A DNA stretch of 64,000 nt from Larkinella knui (GTDB lineage: Bacteria > Bacteroidota > Bacteroidia > Cytophagales > Spirosomataceae), in contig NZ_RQJP01000001.1 of NCBI RefSeq assembly GCF_003858645.1, forward strand, positions 248,001-312,000. Reading direction: 5' to 3'. The notes under the pieces are model-generated. The model did no database searches. It saw nothing but the letters and a program-made list of their open reading frames with translations, and was not told the DNA's origin. Positions 17,009-25,384 of the stretch are shown here, piece by piece (positions within the stretch are counted from its first letter, which is position 1; every line of letters starts with the position of its first letter). The position numbers and the translations under genes are program-made.

Positions 17009-17626
17009 ATGCCACTTGACCATCTCTCCAGGGATTTGATTCTGAAGCAGATTATCGATTCAACCCCTTTCCCAAAAATTGCTTTTGACTACGAAGATGA
17101 TCCGGCGAAAAACCGGGTGTATCTGGCCTTACTGGAGAGCATTGTCTCCCAGCAGATTTCCGTAAAAGCCGCCGATTCCATTTTTAACCGCTTTCTGGGG
17201 CTATTTCCCGACGGCTACCCGCACCCGGAACAACTGGTTGCCAAGTCGCTGGAAGAGTTGCGGAGTGCCGGGCTTTCCGGCCAGAAATCCGTCTACATGC
17301 AGAGTGTAGCCGAGTTTGCCTTGAAAAATCCGATGACGAATGCTTACCTGAGTGAGCTGACCGATGAAGAGGTGGTGCAGTACCTGCTGCCGATCAAAGG
17401 CGTGGGTCGCTGGACGGTCGAAATGCTGCTGATGTTTGTGCTGGACCGCCCCGACGTGTTTCCGATCGATGATCTGGTGATCCGGCAGAAGATGGTGAAA
17501 GCCTACGGGCTGACCGAAACCGGCCGGGCCTTATACAAACGACTGCACGAAATTGCCGAACTCTGGCGCCCCCACCGCACGCTGGCATCCCGGTATCTGT
17601 GGCGGTGGAAACCGGAAGGAAGTTAA
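17009..17626 (+). CDS. DNA-3-methyladenine glycosylase, AlkA-like (HhH-GPD)
   Basis: A 205-residue base-excision repair glycosylase that removes alkylated purines. The helix-hairpin-helix is LLPIKGVGRWTVEMLL (~130-145), and the catalytic aspartate lies in FPIDDLVIRQK about 20 residues later. SIVSQQIS is the typical start of the fold. The N-terminal beta domain of E. coli AlkA is missing, as in the short AlkA-type enzymes. It lies about 2.5 kb from the Ada-like operon but is a separate unit, convergent with the phosphoesterase gene. Confidence 0.88.
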   Translation: MPLDHLSRDLILKQIIDSTPFPKIAFDYEDDPAKNRVYLALLESIVSQQISVKAADSIFNRFLGLFPDGYPHPEQLVAKSLEELRSAGLSGQKSVYMQSVAEFALKNPMTNAYLSELTDEEVVQYLLPIKGVGRWTVEMLLMFVLDRPDVFPIDDLVIRQKMVKAYGLTETGRALYKRLHEIAELWRPHRTLASRYLWRWKPEGS

Positions 17627-17638
17627 GAGTTAACTCCC

Positions 17639-18850
17639 TCAGTATTTGGTTACTTCCGGGTGGACTTCCAGGATTTCCATGGATAAACCGCCTGCCTGGT
17701 CGACGGTCCAGCGTTCGGAAATGACGGTGTGCTTGTTTTGATCGATGTATTGGATGTCGACGGTTTTTCCCGTCAGGGCGAGAAGGGCAAACCCGTTGTA
17801 GCCGACATCCCGTCGGCGAATGCGTTCCCGAATCCGCTGGTCGTAAAACAGGAGTTGCCCCAGGTGGCCGCGGTCCGGCGGATTGGTTTCGACGGGCATA
17901 CCGCCGTGCCCCACGCAACGCCCCCAGGCCTGAATACCGTCCGGAAAGCCGAATTTGTTGTAGAACGAAAGACGGTGCTCGTGGCCCCAAAACCACAATA
18001 CCGGCCGTTCGGCTGCGCCAAAGATGGTTTTCAGCTGGCGGCCAAGTACGGGATGATCATCGCGGAAGGAGGAGAAATACGGGTGGTGGCTCAGAAAAAT
18101 AATCCCGCGTTTGTCGTCAGGATTGCCCAGGTTAACCGTTTCCGTAAGCCACTTTACCTGTTCGTCGCGCAGGTTGCAGTCGGGTTTGAAAAGTACTTCC
18201 AGCAAAGGCCGGTTGGTGGAATTATAGCCGGTATCGAGTCCGATGATGCGCCAGTGCTCGTTTTCCAGACAGAAAAAACCGGCTTGCTGCGTCGCTATTT
18301 GATTGCCTTTCCGAATTTTCATGGCGGGCAGCAGTTTCCTGAAATACGCCGTTCCGTTGGAATACATCTCGTGGTTGCCCGACAAGGCCAGACTGCCGTG
18401 CTTGCCGAAATGCCAGGACGCATCGGGGTCGGTAAAATTAACCGCCACTTCCTCCGGCGTACCAACGAAATAAATATCACCGAGGTGAATGGTGTAGTCC
18501 GGGTCGTAATCGCGGATTAAGTGGCCAATCCGATCGGATTCGGGCGTGTCGGTGGCCCAATCCGACACCAGCGCCAGGGTTACGGTGTCCGAATAGGTGT
18601 GGATGGGATAAAGGCCATCGTCGCCGTTGCGGGGGTAAAACTGGTACGCGGCTTTGGGCCCAAAGCGGCTTTTGAGGTAATGATAGGCAAATCCAAACAG
18701 GTTGGTGGCAAAAAACGCGGCTACTTTATTGGCGGCTGTGCCTTCTTTCAGGCGTTTTTCGTACAAGGCCGCCTGCGTTTTGAGGTGGTTTTCCAGCTCT
18801 GTATGCCCCAAATCGACGTATTGCTCCGGATCTCTTTTTTCTGACTTCAT
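17639..18850 (-). CDS. Metallophosphoesterase
   Basis: About 403 residues from ATG 18850 (an in-frame ATG at 18874 is also possible). Calcineurin-like motifs are visible: LVSDWATD where the usual Asp-x-His has no His, then HLGDIYF, LSGNHEMY, FLSHHPYF and FWGHEHRL. The residues before the first motif form a helical N-terminal region. There is no signal peptide, so it is probably cytoplasmic. The substrate is unknown. The missing His in the first motif is worth noting because it normally helps bind a metal. Convergent with alkA. Confidence 0.8.
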   Translation of the reverse strand: MKSEKRDPEQYVDLGHTELENHLKTQAALYEKRLKEGTAANKVAAFFATNLFGFAYHYLKSRFGPKAAYQFYPRNGDDGLYPIHTYSDTVTLALVSDWATDTPESDRIGHLIRDYDPDYTIHLGDIYFVGTPEEVAVNFTDPDASWHFGKHGSLALSGNHEMYSNGTAYFRKLLPAMKIRKGNQIATQQAGFFCLENEHWRIIGLDTGYNSTNRPLLEVLFKPDCNLRDEQVKWLTETVNLGNPDDKRGIIFLSHHPYFSSFRDDHPVLGRQLKTIFGAAERPVLWFWGHEHRLSFYNKFGFPDGIQAWGRCVGHGGMPVETNPPDRGHLGQLLFYDQRIRERIRRRDVGYNGFALLALTGKTVDIQYIDQNKHTVISERWTVDQAGGLSMEILEVHPEVTKY

Positions 18851-18936
18851 GGATGGAAATGCCCCTAATTCCAAAGGACGGTTGGCCGCTGCGGACTTTT
18901 CTTTCGGAGGTTAGGGGCGACTAGATGACATACTGC

Positions 18937-20361
18937 TTACAAATCTACAACTTCAAGGGTCAATGCTGCGTCGGCGTGGAGAAGAATGTAGAGACCATCC
19001 GGCCGAACGGCAATTGCCTTGGGACTTAACTGGAATTTTGGAATATCGATGCGGGCTTTGCGGCCAACTTTTGCCTTCGAAAAAGCCGTCTCGATTCGGC
19101 TGGGAAGGAGCGTGAAATATTCCTGAAGCGGTATTCGCAGGGTCGCCTGAAGCGTGTCTTTCAGCGTGTCGTGGAGAAGCCAGTCGGCCGCTTTTGCCAG
19201 CGACTGTTCCGTGTGGATATCATAGTCGATATCCTTCATAACCAGTTCGTTACGGACGGTGTCGAAAGCCGGTTTGCCCCGAAAATACAAACTGCCACCA
19301 AGCGCCCCCTTGATGTCCATCTGAACAATTAGCGCGTGTTCACCGCCGTAGACACGGACTTGCTTAATGTCCACAATGTGGTTGATGACGTCCAGTTTCC
19401 GGCCGCTGATGTAGGTGTTCAGAACCGAACTCAGTTGTTGATAAGGAATGCGACTCAGTAGATTGATATGCGACATCATGGGCAGCGACGCGACTTTTTG
19501 CAAACGCGGCAGCCGGGCATCGGGCGTATAAACCGGCTTGCTGCCAAACTCGGAATCGACGGCCAGCTTGAGCCGCATGGGAATGACGATGGTGGTCGGA
19601 TTGCCGCGAATGGGGCCAACCAGCACGGCGTAAGGGCGGGGCCGCAGCCAGACCTGTTGGAAGGCGCGGTTGATGAGCAGCGGTTTCTGAAGGTCTTTCC
19701 AGATTTTTTCCAATTCACGATCCAGCCGAAGTTCGTTGAAAATGGCTTTGTCGATGGCGTTTTCAATGCCATCTTCACGTTTCGCCAGAATGTGGTTGGC
19801 CAGCCTGGTAACGGGAATGTTGATGCCCAACAACCGGATTTGGGGTTCGGTAACCCAGCGATAGTGCTCCAGCTCCATGCTGGTTTCCATGCGCCAGTCG
19901 TTGCGAACCGTCAATGGACTGTGAAAACGAACCTGAATGGCGCTAAAAACCCAGTTGGCCGTATCCTTCGGATCGTTAACCAGATTGAGGGGGTTGCTGG
20001 TCCAGATTTTCAGGGAAGCCGTGAACGTCAGCCGAGTCCCGTCGAAAGCCAGCTTGATGGGGCCCGCCCGTTCAACCCGCAGTTTTAAAAACCGGGACTT
20101 CCCACTCTTGATGTCAACATTATTGACAAGCACGACGCCCAGGGCGGTATTGATTTTTTCTTCCAGTTCGGCAATATCAAACAGAATGGAAGCACTGACG
20201 TACGAACTGTCGGCTTGCAGGGAGTCATCAAAATTGCGGGCGGCTGGTGGCTCGGGATTTACTTTTTTGCAGGAAAACAGGCCCGCGAGCAAAAAGGCCA
20301 GAAGGACGGTACTAAAAAGAGTATAAGAGAGACGGTTTTGCTCACTTTCTTCACTTATCAT
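18937..20361 (-). CDS. DUF4403 family lipoprotein
   Basis: A 474-residue protein with an N-terminal hydrophobic segment ending in a lipobox-like LLAGLFSC, so a membrane lipoprotein. The body is rich in beta strands and repeats a pattern around SILFDIAELEEKINTALG and later DVKQ/DVINHIVDI, as in the DUF4403 family of Bacteroidota, which has tubular-lipid-binding-like features. Function not established. It starts 33 bases after the small Cys-rich membrane protein gene on the same strand. Confidence 0.75.
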   Translation of the reverse strand: MISEESEQNRLSYTLFSTVLLAFLLAGLFSCKKVNPEPPAARNFDDSLQADSSYVSASILFDIAELEEKINTALGVVLVNNVDIKSGKSRFLKLRVERAGPIKLAFDGTRLTFTASLKIWTSNPLNLVNDPKDTANWVFSAIQVRFHSPLTVRNDWRMETSMELEHYRWVTEPQIRLLGINIPVTRLANHILAKREDGIENAIDKAIFNELRLDRELEKIWKDLQKPLLINRAFQQVWLRPRPYAVLVGPIRGNPTTIVIPMRLKLAVDSEFGSKPVYTPDARLPRLQKVASLPMMSHINLLSRIPYQQLSSVLNTYISGRKLDVINHIVDIKQVRVYGGEHALIVQMDIKGALGGSLYFRGKPAFDTVRNELVMKDIDYDIHTEQSLAKAADWLLHDTLKDTLQATLRIPLQEYFTLLPSRIETAFSKAKVGRKARIDIPKFQLSPKAIAVRPDGLYILLHADAALTLEVVDL

Positions 20362-20394
20362 GTCAGGGCAGGAATAGCTGAAAAACGTATATGC

Positions 20395-20571
20395 CTAATA
20401 GTTAACTGGCAACCGCCCTGATTTGTTAGCCGACGCTGTTTTTGTGTCGGCACTACAACCGCATCCCTTCGAACAACCGGCTTCTTTCCGAAACAGACTC
20501 TTCCAGGCCCGCCAGCCCAGATAAGCCAGCGCAGCCAGAAAAATAAGACCGATGATCAGTTGCTGCAACAC
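20395..20571 (-). CDS. FeoB-associated Cys-rich membrane protein
   Basis: A 58-codon frame on the minus strand with a GTG (20571) or adjacent TTG start and a TAG stop at 20395. It has one membrane segment (QQLIIGLIFLAALAYLGW) followed by a basic stretch and CSKGCGCS, the layout of the FeoB-associated Cys-rich proteins found near ferrous iron transporters. AGAAGG lies right at the GTG, so TTG two codons in is a fair alternative start. No feoB is in this window, so the gene is separated from its usual partner. It sits between a repeat element and the DUF4403 gene. Confidence 0.75.
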   Translation of the reverse strand: MLQQLIIGLIFLAALAYLGWRAWKSLFRKEAGCSKGCGCSADTKTASANKSGRLPVNY

Positions 20572-20578
20572 CTTCTTT

Positions 20579-20663
20579 AGTTAGGAGTTAAGAGTGATGA
20601 GTGAAGAGTTGGTTGACGTATTCAAGCGTGCGTCAGCCAACTCTTCATTCTTAACTCTTAACT
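20579..20663. repeat. Inverted repeat element, GGCTGACGCA-core family, copy 2
   Basis: The core GGTTGACGTA (20611-20620) is mirrored by TGCGTCAGCC (20629-20638). The left arm reads as 7-nt units AGTTAGG, AGTTAAG, AGTGATG, AGTGAAG, AGTTGG. The right arm is the inverse array AACTCTT, CATTCTT, AACTCTT, AACT. It lies between the YfiT-like gene, whose stop codon it enters, and the small Cys-rich protein gene. Confidence 0.85.
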
Positions 20664-21198
20664 AAATCCAATGGTTCCTCAGGGCGAGTTGGTAGGCGTG
20701 TTGGTAGTGGTGTTCGCCGTGCCAGGCATAGTTGGATACGGCTTCGGCGAGTGAAAATTCTTTCTTGCTCGCCGGATGGAAATACCGCCGTTGGAGCTGC
20801 TGTTCGGTCAACGAGTCCAGTACGGCTACCCAGCGCTGGTGCAAGTTGCTCAGAATGACCAGCGAAGGAGCCACGGACAGTTCATAATCCGGAAGCATGG
20901 CCCATTCACCTTCCTCATACGGTTTGACGGTGGGAACCTCCTCGGTGAGCGCCAGTTTCGTGCGAACATAGGCGTTCATGTGGCTGTCGGCAATGTGGTG
21001 AACCAACTGCCGGACCGTCCAGCCACCGGGCCGATACGGCGTGTCGAGCCGGTTATCGCCCCATTTTCCCACGAGTTCGGTCAGGTTGTGCGGCATGATG
21101 GCAATGGCGGCTATGTGTTCCTTCGATTGGTCGAATGTATAGGAGTGGCCGAATGTGAACTGGCCGATGGGATACCGGAGATCGTCGTTTTCTGGCAT
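20662..21198 (-). CDS. YfiT/DinB-like putative metal-dependent hydrolase or thiol transferase
   Basis: A 178-residue four-helix-bundle protein. YRPGGWTVRQLVHHIADSH and later YAWHGEHHYQHA supply the conserved histidines that bind a divalent metal in the DinB/YfiT superfamily. B. subtilis YfiT (BstA) relatives act as bacillithiol S-transferases; the substrate here is unknown. The gene follows the glycosyltransferase-like gene by four bases in the same operon. Its stop codon lies in the arm of the adjacent repeat element. Confidence 0.85.
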   Translation of the reverse strand: MPENDDLRYPIGQFTFGHSYTFDQSKEHIAAIAIMPHNLTELVGKWGDNRLDTPYRPGGWTVRQLVHHIADSHMNAYVRTKLALTEEVPTVKPYEEGEWAMLPDYELSVAPSLVILSNLHQRWVAVLDSLTEQQLQRRYFHPASKKEFSLAEAVSNYAWHGEHHYQHAYQLALRNHWI

Positions 21199-21202
21199 GG
21201 TA

Positions 21203-22186
21203 TTACGAGTTTAAGATGCGCTTCAATCCATTTTTTAATCGGTAAACCGGTTTCAAAACCGGTGAAAACCGGTGGGCTACTTCCTGGCCCAGCCGGTGGA
21301 GCCGGAGGTCGGTTCCCTGATAATAGCGGTGAATATACCGTTTGCTCAAACCCTGAAAATGCAGGGAATTAAAAAGGCAGTTTTGGTTCAAAATCCGGTT
21401 GAAACCAACGTACTGGTGTTGATTCCACGCCACTTTTTTGAGTTGGCGGCTATCCAGTTCATACTCATTTTCCAGCCGATTGTTGGCAATGCTGATATTC
21501 AGATCGAATACTTCCGGCAGGGATTGGCTGGTTTCGGCCGAAGGCTGGAGGAGGTTGATGACCCGGTCCGGATAATCGTCAGCATATAAATACAGCAAGG
21601 CCATGTCGGAAACGCCACCTGCCAGGGCATTTTTCTGGTGATACTGCCATTTTTCTTCCAGCCGACTCTGGTTGGCGGGCGTCTGGTACGTATGCAGCAG
21701 ATACTGGCAGAAATCACGAATTCCCGGGCGACTCCAGTACGACGAATGGGCCGAAGCCAGCCAGCTATAGGGATTGGTCGTTTGATAATCGGCCCGGCAA
21801 TAGGCCGACTGTTGCCGGTCGTTGCGGTGTGCCCAGGCCGCATACCGGCTGCAGTTTTTATACAGCATGACATCCGAATCGGCCACGAAAACCGCATCCA
21901 GCTGCCACTCTTCCATAAAGGCCTGCACGTAAAACCAGCGGACCAGACAGAGCAGTTCGTACCAGTGCGGATTTGTGGACCGATGTACGTAAAGGCGGGT
22001 AAATTCGTCGGATTGCTCCGCGTTCAAAGCCGTAATCGGAACGTGGGTGACGAACGGAAAGCGGTTTTTGTTGGCATCGTCTCCCAGTAAAAATACCGCC
22101 GATTCCGGATTCGCCAGCTTGCATTGCCGCAGACTGTATTCCAGATACGACTGATAACCGGAATGAATGAAAACAAGTGGAATCAT
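21203..22186 (-). CDS. Glycosyltransferase-like protein (GT-A type)
   Basis: 327 residues from ATG 22186; the upstream extension to 22285 would overlap the inositol-phosphatase gene and lacks family-like sequence. The N-terminus MIPLVFIHSGYQSYL begins a nucleotide-sugar-binding fold, and VFVADSDVMLYKN carries an Asp-x-Asp motif for metal and sugar nucleotide. No signal peptide or membrane segment. Donor and acceptor are unknown. It lies in a minus-strand operon between the inositol monophosphatase-like and YfiT-like genes. Confidence 0.65.
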   Translation of the reverse strand: MIPLVFIHSGYQSYLEYSLRQCKLANPESAVFLLGDDANKNRFPFVTHVPITALNAEQSDEFTRLYVHRSTNPHWYELLCLVRWFYVQAFMEEWQLDAVFVADSDVMLYKNCSRYAAWAHRNDRQQSAYCRADYQTTNPYSWLASAHSSYWSRPGIRDFCQYLLHTYQTPANQSRLEEKWQYHQKNALAGGVSDMALLYLYADDYPDRVINLLQPSAETSQSLPEVFDLNISIANNRLENEYELDSRQLKKVAWNQHQYVGFNRILNQNCLFNSLHFQGLSKRYIHRYYQGTDLRLHRLGQEVAHRFSPVLKPVYRLKNGLKRILNS

Positions 22187-22197
22187 AACCCGTAAGC

Positions 22198-23058
22198 TTA
22201 TCCGATCGGATGCGGAATGGGCAGCGTACCCTCGTTGTTCCAGTATTCCTCGATCACGGCCAGCAATTCGGGCTGCATGGCGCATCCGGCCAGCACATCA
22301 CCCCGGAACAGGAACTCATCCCCCCCGTTGAAATCCGTGACGATGCCGCCCGCTTCGCGTACCAGCAGCACGCCCGCAGCCATGTCCCAGGAGTTCAGAT
22401 TGAATTCGTAGAAAGCTTCAAACCGCCCGCAGGCGACGTAGGCCAGGTCGATGGCGGCCGAACCCATCCGGCGCAGCCCGTGCGTCCGCAGCATGAGCGA
22501 CGCCAGAATGGCCAGATACCGCTCGATTCGGTCCATGCTGGCATACGGAAAACCGGTGGCCACCATGCTTTCCTGAAGCCGGGTGATGGGCGAAACGCGA
22601 ATGCGCTCGTTGGCCCCGCCAGTCCGCGAACACCACGCGCCACCGCCCGCAAAGGCGTGGTAACACTCGTCGCGGTTGATGTCGTATACCGTACCGGCGA
22701 TGGGCGTTTTGCCGTCGGCCAACCCGATACTGACCGAGAAAACCGGCAGATTATGAATGAAATTGGCCGTTCCGTCAAGCGGATCGATGATCCAGTTCAG
22801 GCCGGTGCGGTCGGCATTTTGCCCCGTCGTTCCTTCTTCGGTAATAAAACCGGCTTCGGGCAGCAGCGTGCTCAGAGCTTCAACGATTTGCTTCTCGGCT
22901 TCTTTGTCGACGTACGAAACCAGGTTGTTAACATCTTTATATTCAATCTTTTCACTCGAAAAAGAAAGCCGTTCCTGACGGATGAAAGCGCCGGCTTTCT
23001 TCGCTATTTCGTTAATTTGCTGGGATAAACCCGCCAATTGGAGATCACGACCTGGCAT
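22198..23058 (-). CDS. Inositol monophosphatase family protein
   Basis: A 286-residue Mg-dependent phosphatase. Metal-site motifs are visible: FITEEGTTG (Glu pair), WIIDPLDGTANFIH (Asp-x-x-Asp-Gly) and, near the C-terminus, NSWDMAAGVLLVREAGG. SuhB-like proteins act on inositol phosphates or related sugar phosphates. It overlaps the upstream DUF4105 gene by 14 bases, so translation is likely coupled. Confidence 0.93.
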   Translation of the reverse strand: MPGRDLQLAGLSQQINEIAKKAGAFIRQERLSFSSEKIEYKDVNNLVSYVDKEAEKQIVEALSTLLPEAGFITEEGTTGQNADRTGLNWIIDPLDGTANFIHNLPVFSVSIGLADGKTPIAGTVYDINRDECYHAFAGGGAWCSRTGGANERIRVSPITRLQESMVATGFPYASMDRIERYLAILASLMLRTHGLRRMGSAAIDLAYVACGRFEAFYEFNLNSWDMAAGVLLVREAGGIVTDFNGGDEFLFRGDVLAGCAMQPELLAVIEEYWNNEGTLPIPHPIG

Positions 23059-24289
23059 ACGTTGGCTGTTCGGTTTGGGTGGATGCAGAACGATAGTGGT
23101 AAAACGCGCGAAAGAGCAAGGTTAATAAAAAGAAATTGAAACCGTAGAGGTAATCCTGAAAAAACGCGTACAAAAAGAAGAGTACCAGAAATACCATCGT
23201 TAACAGGAAATAGGTCCGAATGGTTTGGGGATTGCCTTGGCGAGTTACCCAAAAAATCAGCGGCATGTGCAGCGGCATCATGAACAGCAGCGCCGGATTC
23301 CAGGTCGTAACGCCGTGGTCGGTGCCAAACCAGAGGAACACCAGAAACCAGCCCCAGAAACCGGAGAAGCCAAACAGCAGCCGGTCGAGCCAGAACCCGC
23401 GCTTTTTGAGCCGACGCTGACGGCGGGTGATGAGAAATACCAGCACCAGCAAAACCGCAAAGAAGAAATCCGGCGACAGGAGGTAGGTCAGAAAGGCGTT
23501 GGATTCTTCCACCGTCACGGCCCGAAACAGCATCAGACTGTTGGCAACGAGCGGGGTTTCCTGGCCATTGGCGGTTTTGAGCCGGGCGTGGTCGGCTTCC
23601 GTATAGACATTGTCGGGCAAATACATGGCCTGCCACGACGAAGCCGTCACGTCGGCCGGGTAGCCAATGCCGAGGTTCATGCCCATCCGCGCCCAGGCCT
23701 GGTTGGAAATGTACTGGTTCATCCAGTCGCGGTATGATTTCGTGGAATCGACCACGTTGGCAAACCGCAGGCTGTCGCCACAGGCCTGGGCGAGCATGTC
23801 GCGCGGTCGGGTGGCGCAGTTGTCGTAAAAAAACTTGTAGCGGTATTCCCGGTTTTCGGGCCGCGCGTTGGTTTCCAGCAAGTCGTACAGCCGTTGCCGC
23901 TGCGTTGCCGACAGGTTCAGGATCTGCTCCTTGACGGTGCGGTTTTCGTACTGGGCTTCGTACAGCTGATTCATCATCGGCTGGACGGAAACGTAATAGG
24001 GGAGCGTTCCGCGCAGGAATTTGACGTAGAAATTGCCTTCCCGGAAATTGAATGCGCCGTAGTTATACACCCGGTCGATGCCGTACATCGGATCGCTGAT
24101 CCAGATGGCGTTGTGACCGAAGGATGAATACAAATCAGGCCCCGGTGCCACCGTGATCAGGCTGACTTTAGCCTGCGGGGAAAGGGACTGCGCGAACGAG
24201 GAGTGGAAAATGCAGACGGTAAAATGCAAAAGGCAAAAGGCACGGACGAGCCCTTTACGATTTCCCCTGAACAACAATGACAAGTTCAC
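23045..24289 (-). CDS. DUF4105 / Lnb-like lipoprotein N-acyltransferase-type membrane protein
   Basis: A 414-residue protein with a signal peptide, a periplasmic DUF4105 domain (residues ~35-270) and about four C-terminal membrane segments. The motifs SSFGHNAIWISD and YKFFYDNCATRPRD hold the His and Cys proposed as catalytic in Bacteroides Lnb, an enzyme that N-acylates lipoproteins. That function is a likely but unproven transfer here. The signal-peptide codons lie in a run of 7-nt near-repeats (about 24195-24245). The start overlaps rsmI by 35 bases. Confidence 0.82.
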   Translation of the reverse strand: MNLSLLFRGNRKGLVRAFCLLHFTVCIFHSSFAQSLSPQAKVSLITVAPGPDLYSSFGHNAIWISDPMYGIDRVYNYGAFNFREGNFYVKFLRGTLPYYVSVQPMMNQLYEAQYENRTVKEQILNLSATQRQRLYDLLETNARPENREYRYKFFYDNCATRPRDMLAQACGDSLRFANVVDSTKSYRDWMNQYISNQAWARMGMNLGIGYPADVTASSWQAMYLPDNVYTEADHARLKTANGQETPLVANSLMLFRAVTVEESNAFLTYLLSPDFFFAVLLVLVFLITRRQRRLKKRGFWLDRLLFGFSGFWGWFLVFLWFGTDHGVTTWNPALLFMMPLHMPLIFWVTRQGNPQTIRTYFLLTMVFLVLFFLYAFFQDYLYGFNFFLLTLLFRAFYHYRSASTQTEQPTYARS

Positions 24290-24923
24290 CTTTTATCGTT
24301 TTTTCGGCAAAGTACGTAATAATTTCCTGGATCGAACCGCGAACGGTTTCTTCAAATAGTTTTGTCAGCTCGCGCGAGACGCTGGCGGGCCGGTCGGGGC
24401 CGAAAATCTCGGCAAACTGGGTCAGGGATTTCACCAGCCGGTGGGGCGACTCGTAGAAAACCATCGTGCGGGTTTCGTCGGCCAGTTCCGTGAGCCGGGT
24501 CTGGCGGCCTTTTTTGTGGGGCAAAAATCCCTCGAACGTAAACCGGTCGGCGGGCAAACCGGAGTTGATCAGGGCCGGGACAAACGCCGTGGGGCCGGGC
24601 AGACACTCGACCGGGATGTCGTTTTTGATGCACTCGCGCACGAGCAGAAAACCGGGGTCCGAGATGGCGGGCGTTCCGGCGTCCGACACCAGCGCCAGCG
24701 TTTTACCCGCCTTGAGTTGGGCGATGACGCGCTGCACGGTCTGGTGTTCATTAAAAATATGGTAGCTCTGGAGCGGTTTGCTGATCTGGAGGTGCTTGAG
24801 CAGAAAACCCGACGTGCGCGTATCTTCCGCCAGAATGGCATCCACCGACTTCAGCACATTCACCGCCCGCAGCGTAATGTCATCCAGATTACCGATGGGC
24901 GTGGGGACGAGGTAAAGTTTCAT
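24255..24923 (-). CDS. rsmI: 16S rRNA (cytidine(1402)-2'-O)-methyltransferase
   Basis: A 222-residue tetrapyrrole-methylase-fold enzyme that 2'-O-methylates C1402 in the ribosomal decoding centre with SAM. Family signatures are visible: LYLVPTPIGNLDDITLRA at the N-terminus, LAEDTRTSG, LVSDAGTPAISDPG and FYESPHRL. E. coli RsmI is longer; this form lacks the C-terminal extension, as is common in Bacteroidota. It heads a minus-strand operon with the DUF4105, inositol phosphatase, glycosyltransferase-like and YfiT genes. Confidence 0.95.
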   Translation of the reverse strand: MKLYLVPTPIGNLDDITLRAVNVLKSVDAILAEDTRTSGFLLKHLQISKPLQSYHIFNEHQTVQRVIAQLKAGKTLALVSDAGTPAISDPGFLLVRECIKNDIPVECLPGPTAFVPALINSGLPADRFTFEGFLPHKKGRQTRLTELADETRTMVFYESPHRLVKSLTQFAEIFGPDRPASVSRELTKLFEETVRGSIQEIITYFAEKTIKGELVIVVQGKS

Positions 24924-24928
24924 TTTTT

Positions 24929-25022
24929 AAGTGATTGAGTGGTTGAGTGATTGAGCAATTGAGTGAAGGAGAGCATCGTCGCCTTTTTTCACTCAATCGC
25001 TCAATCACTCAACCGCTCAATA
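24929..25022. repeat. Inverted repeat element with 8-nt tandem arms (related family, divergent core)
   Basis: The left arm is made of units like AGTGATTG, AGTGGTTG, AGTGATTG, AGCAATTG, AGTGAAGG. The right arm is the inverse array CACTCAAT, CGCTCAAT, CACTCAAC, CGCTCAAT. The spacer (GAGAGCATCGTCGCC) lacks the GGCTGACGCA core of the other copies. The right arm is coding: it specifies the last residues (IERLSD) and stop of the pterin dehydratase gene. Confidence 0.8.
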
Positions 25023-25246
25023 AGTTGATCGATCGCTTCCGCCAGTTGGCGGTCTTTATCCGTCACCGTGTTGCCGGCGTCGTGGGTGCTAAGGCGGAAG
25101 GTGACTTTGTTGTAGGTATTGGTCCACTCGGGGTGGTGGTCCATTTTTTCGGCGATGAGGGCCACGCGGGTCATGAACGCGAAGGCTTCGCTGAAATCCC
25201 GAAACACGAAGATTCGGGTGAGTTGGTTGTTTTCTTCCTGCCACAT
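25001..25246 (-). CDS. Pterin-4a-carbinolamine dehydratase
   Basis: 81 residues from ATG 25246; a longer frame begins at ATG 25291, but [13 protein letters not shown] is the usual family start. It dehydrates 4a-hydroxytetrahydrobiopterin, recycling the cofactor of aromatic amino acid hydroxylases. The motif EKMDHHPEW with the following N-x-V-x-F-x-L-S-T-H-D holds the active-site histidines. The C-terminal residues IERLSD and the stop codon are encoded by the arm of an inverted repeat, so the terminus has probably been shaped by that element. Confidence 0.88.
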   Translation of the reverse strand: MWQEENNQLTRIFVFRDFSEAFAFMTRVALIAEKMDHHPEWTNTYNKVTFRLSTHDAGNTVTDKDRQLAEAIDQLIERLSD

Positions 25247-25335
25247 AGCCGTACCAGCGGGGTTTAGCCCGGATTGTTTGTGTGGTGGCAAGTTAGGGGA
25301 TCGGAAGGAAAAAATGCGGATTCTTGCGAAGTGTC

Positions 25336-25366
25336 TTGGGAAAATAAAAAAACCGTCTTACTTTTG
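25336..25366 (+). promoter_or_regulatory. Promoter of tRNA-Ser
   Basis: TTG at 25336-25338 and TACTTTTG at 25359-25366, 20 bases apart, match the Bacteroidota -33/-7 consensus. The tRNA begins 19 bases after the -7 element. Confidence 0.7.
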
Positions 25367-25384
25367 CACCACAATAATTGACCC

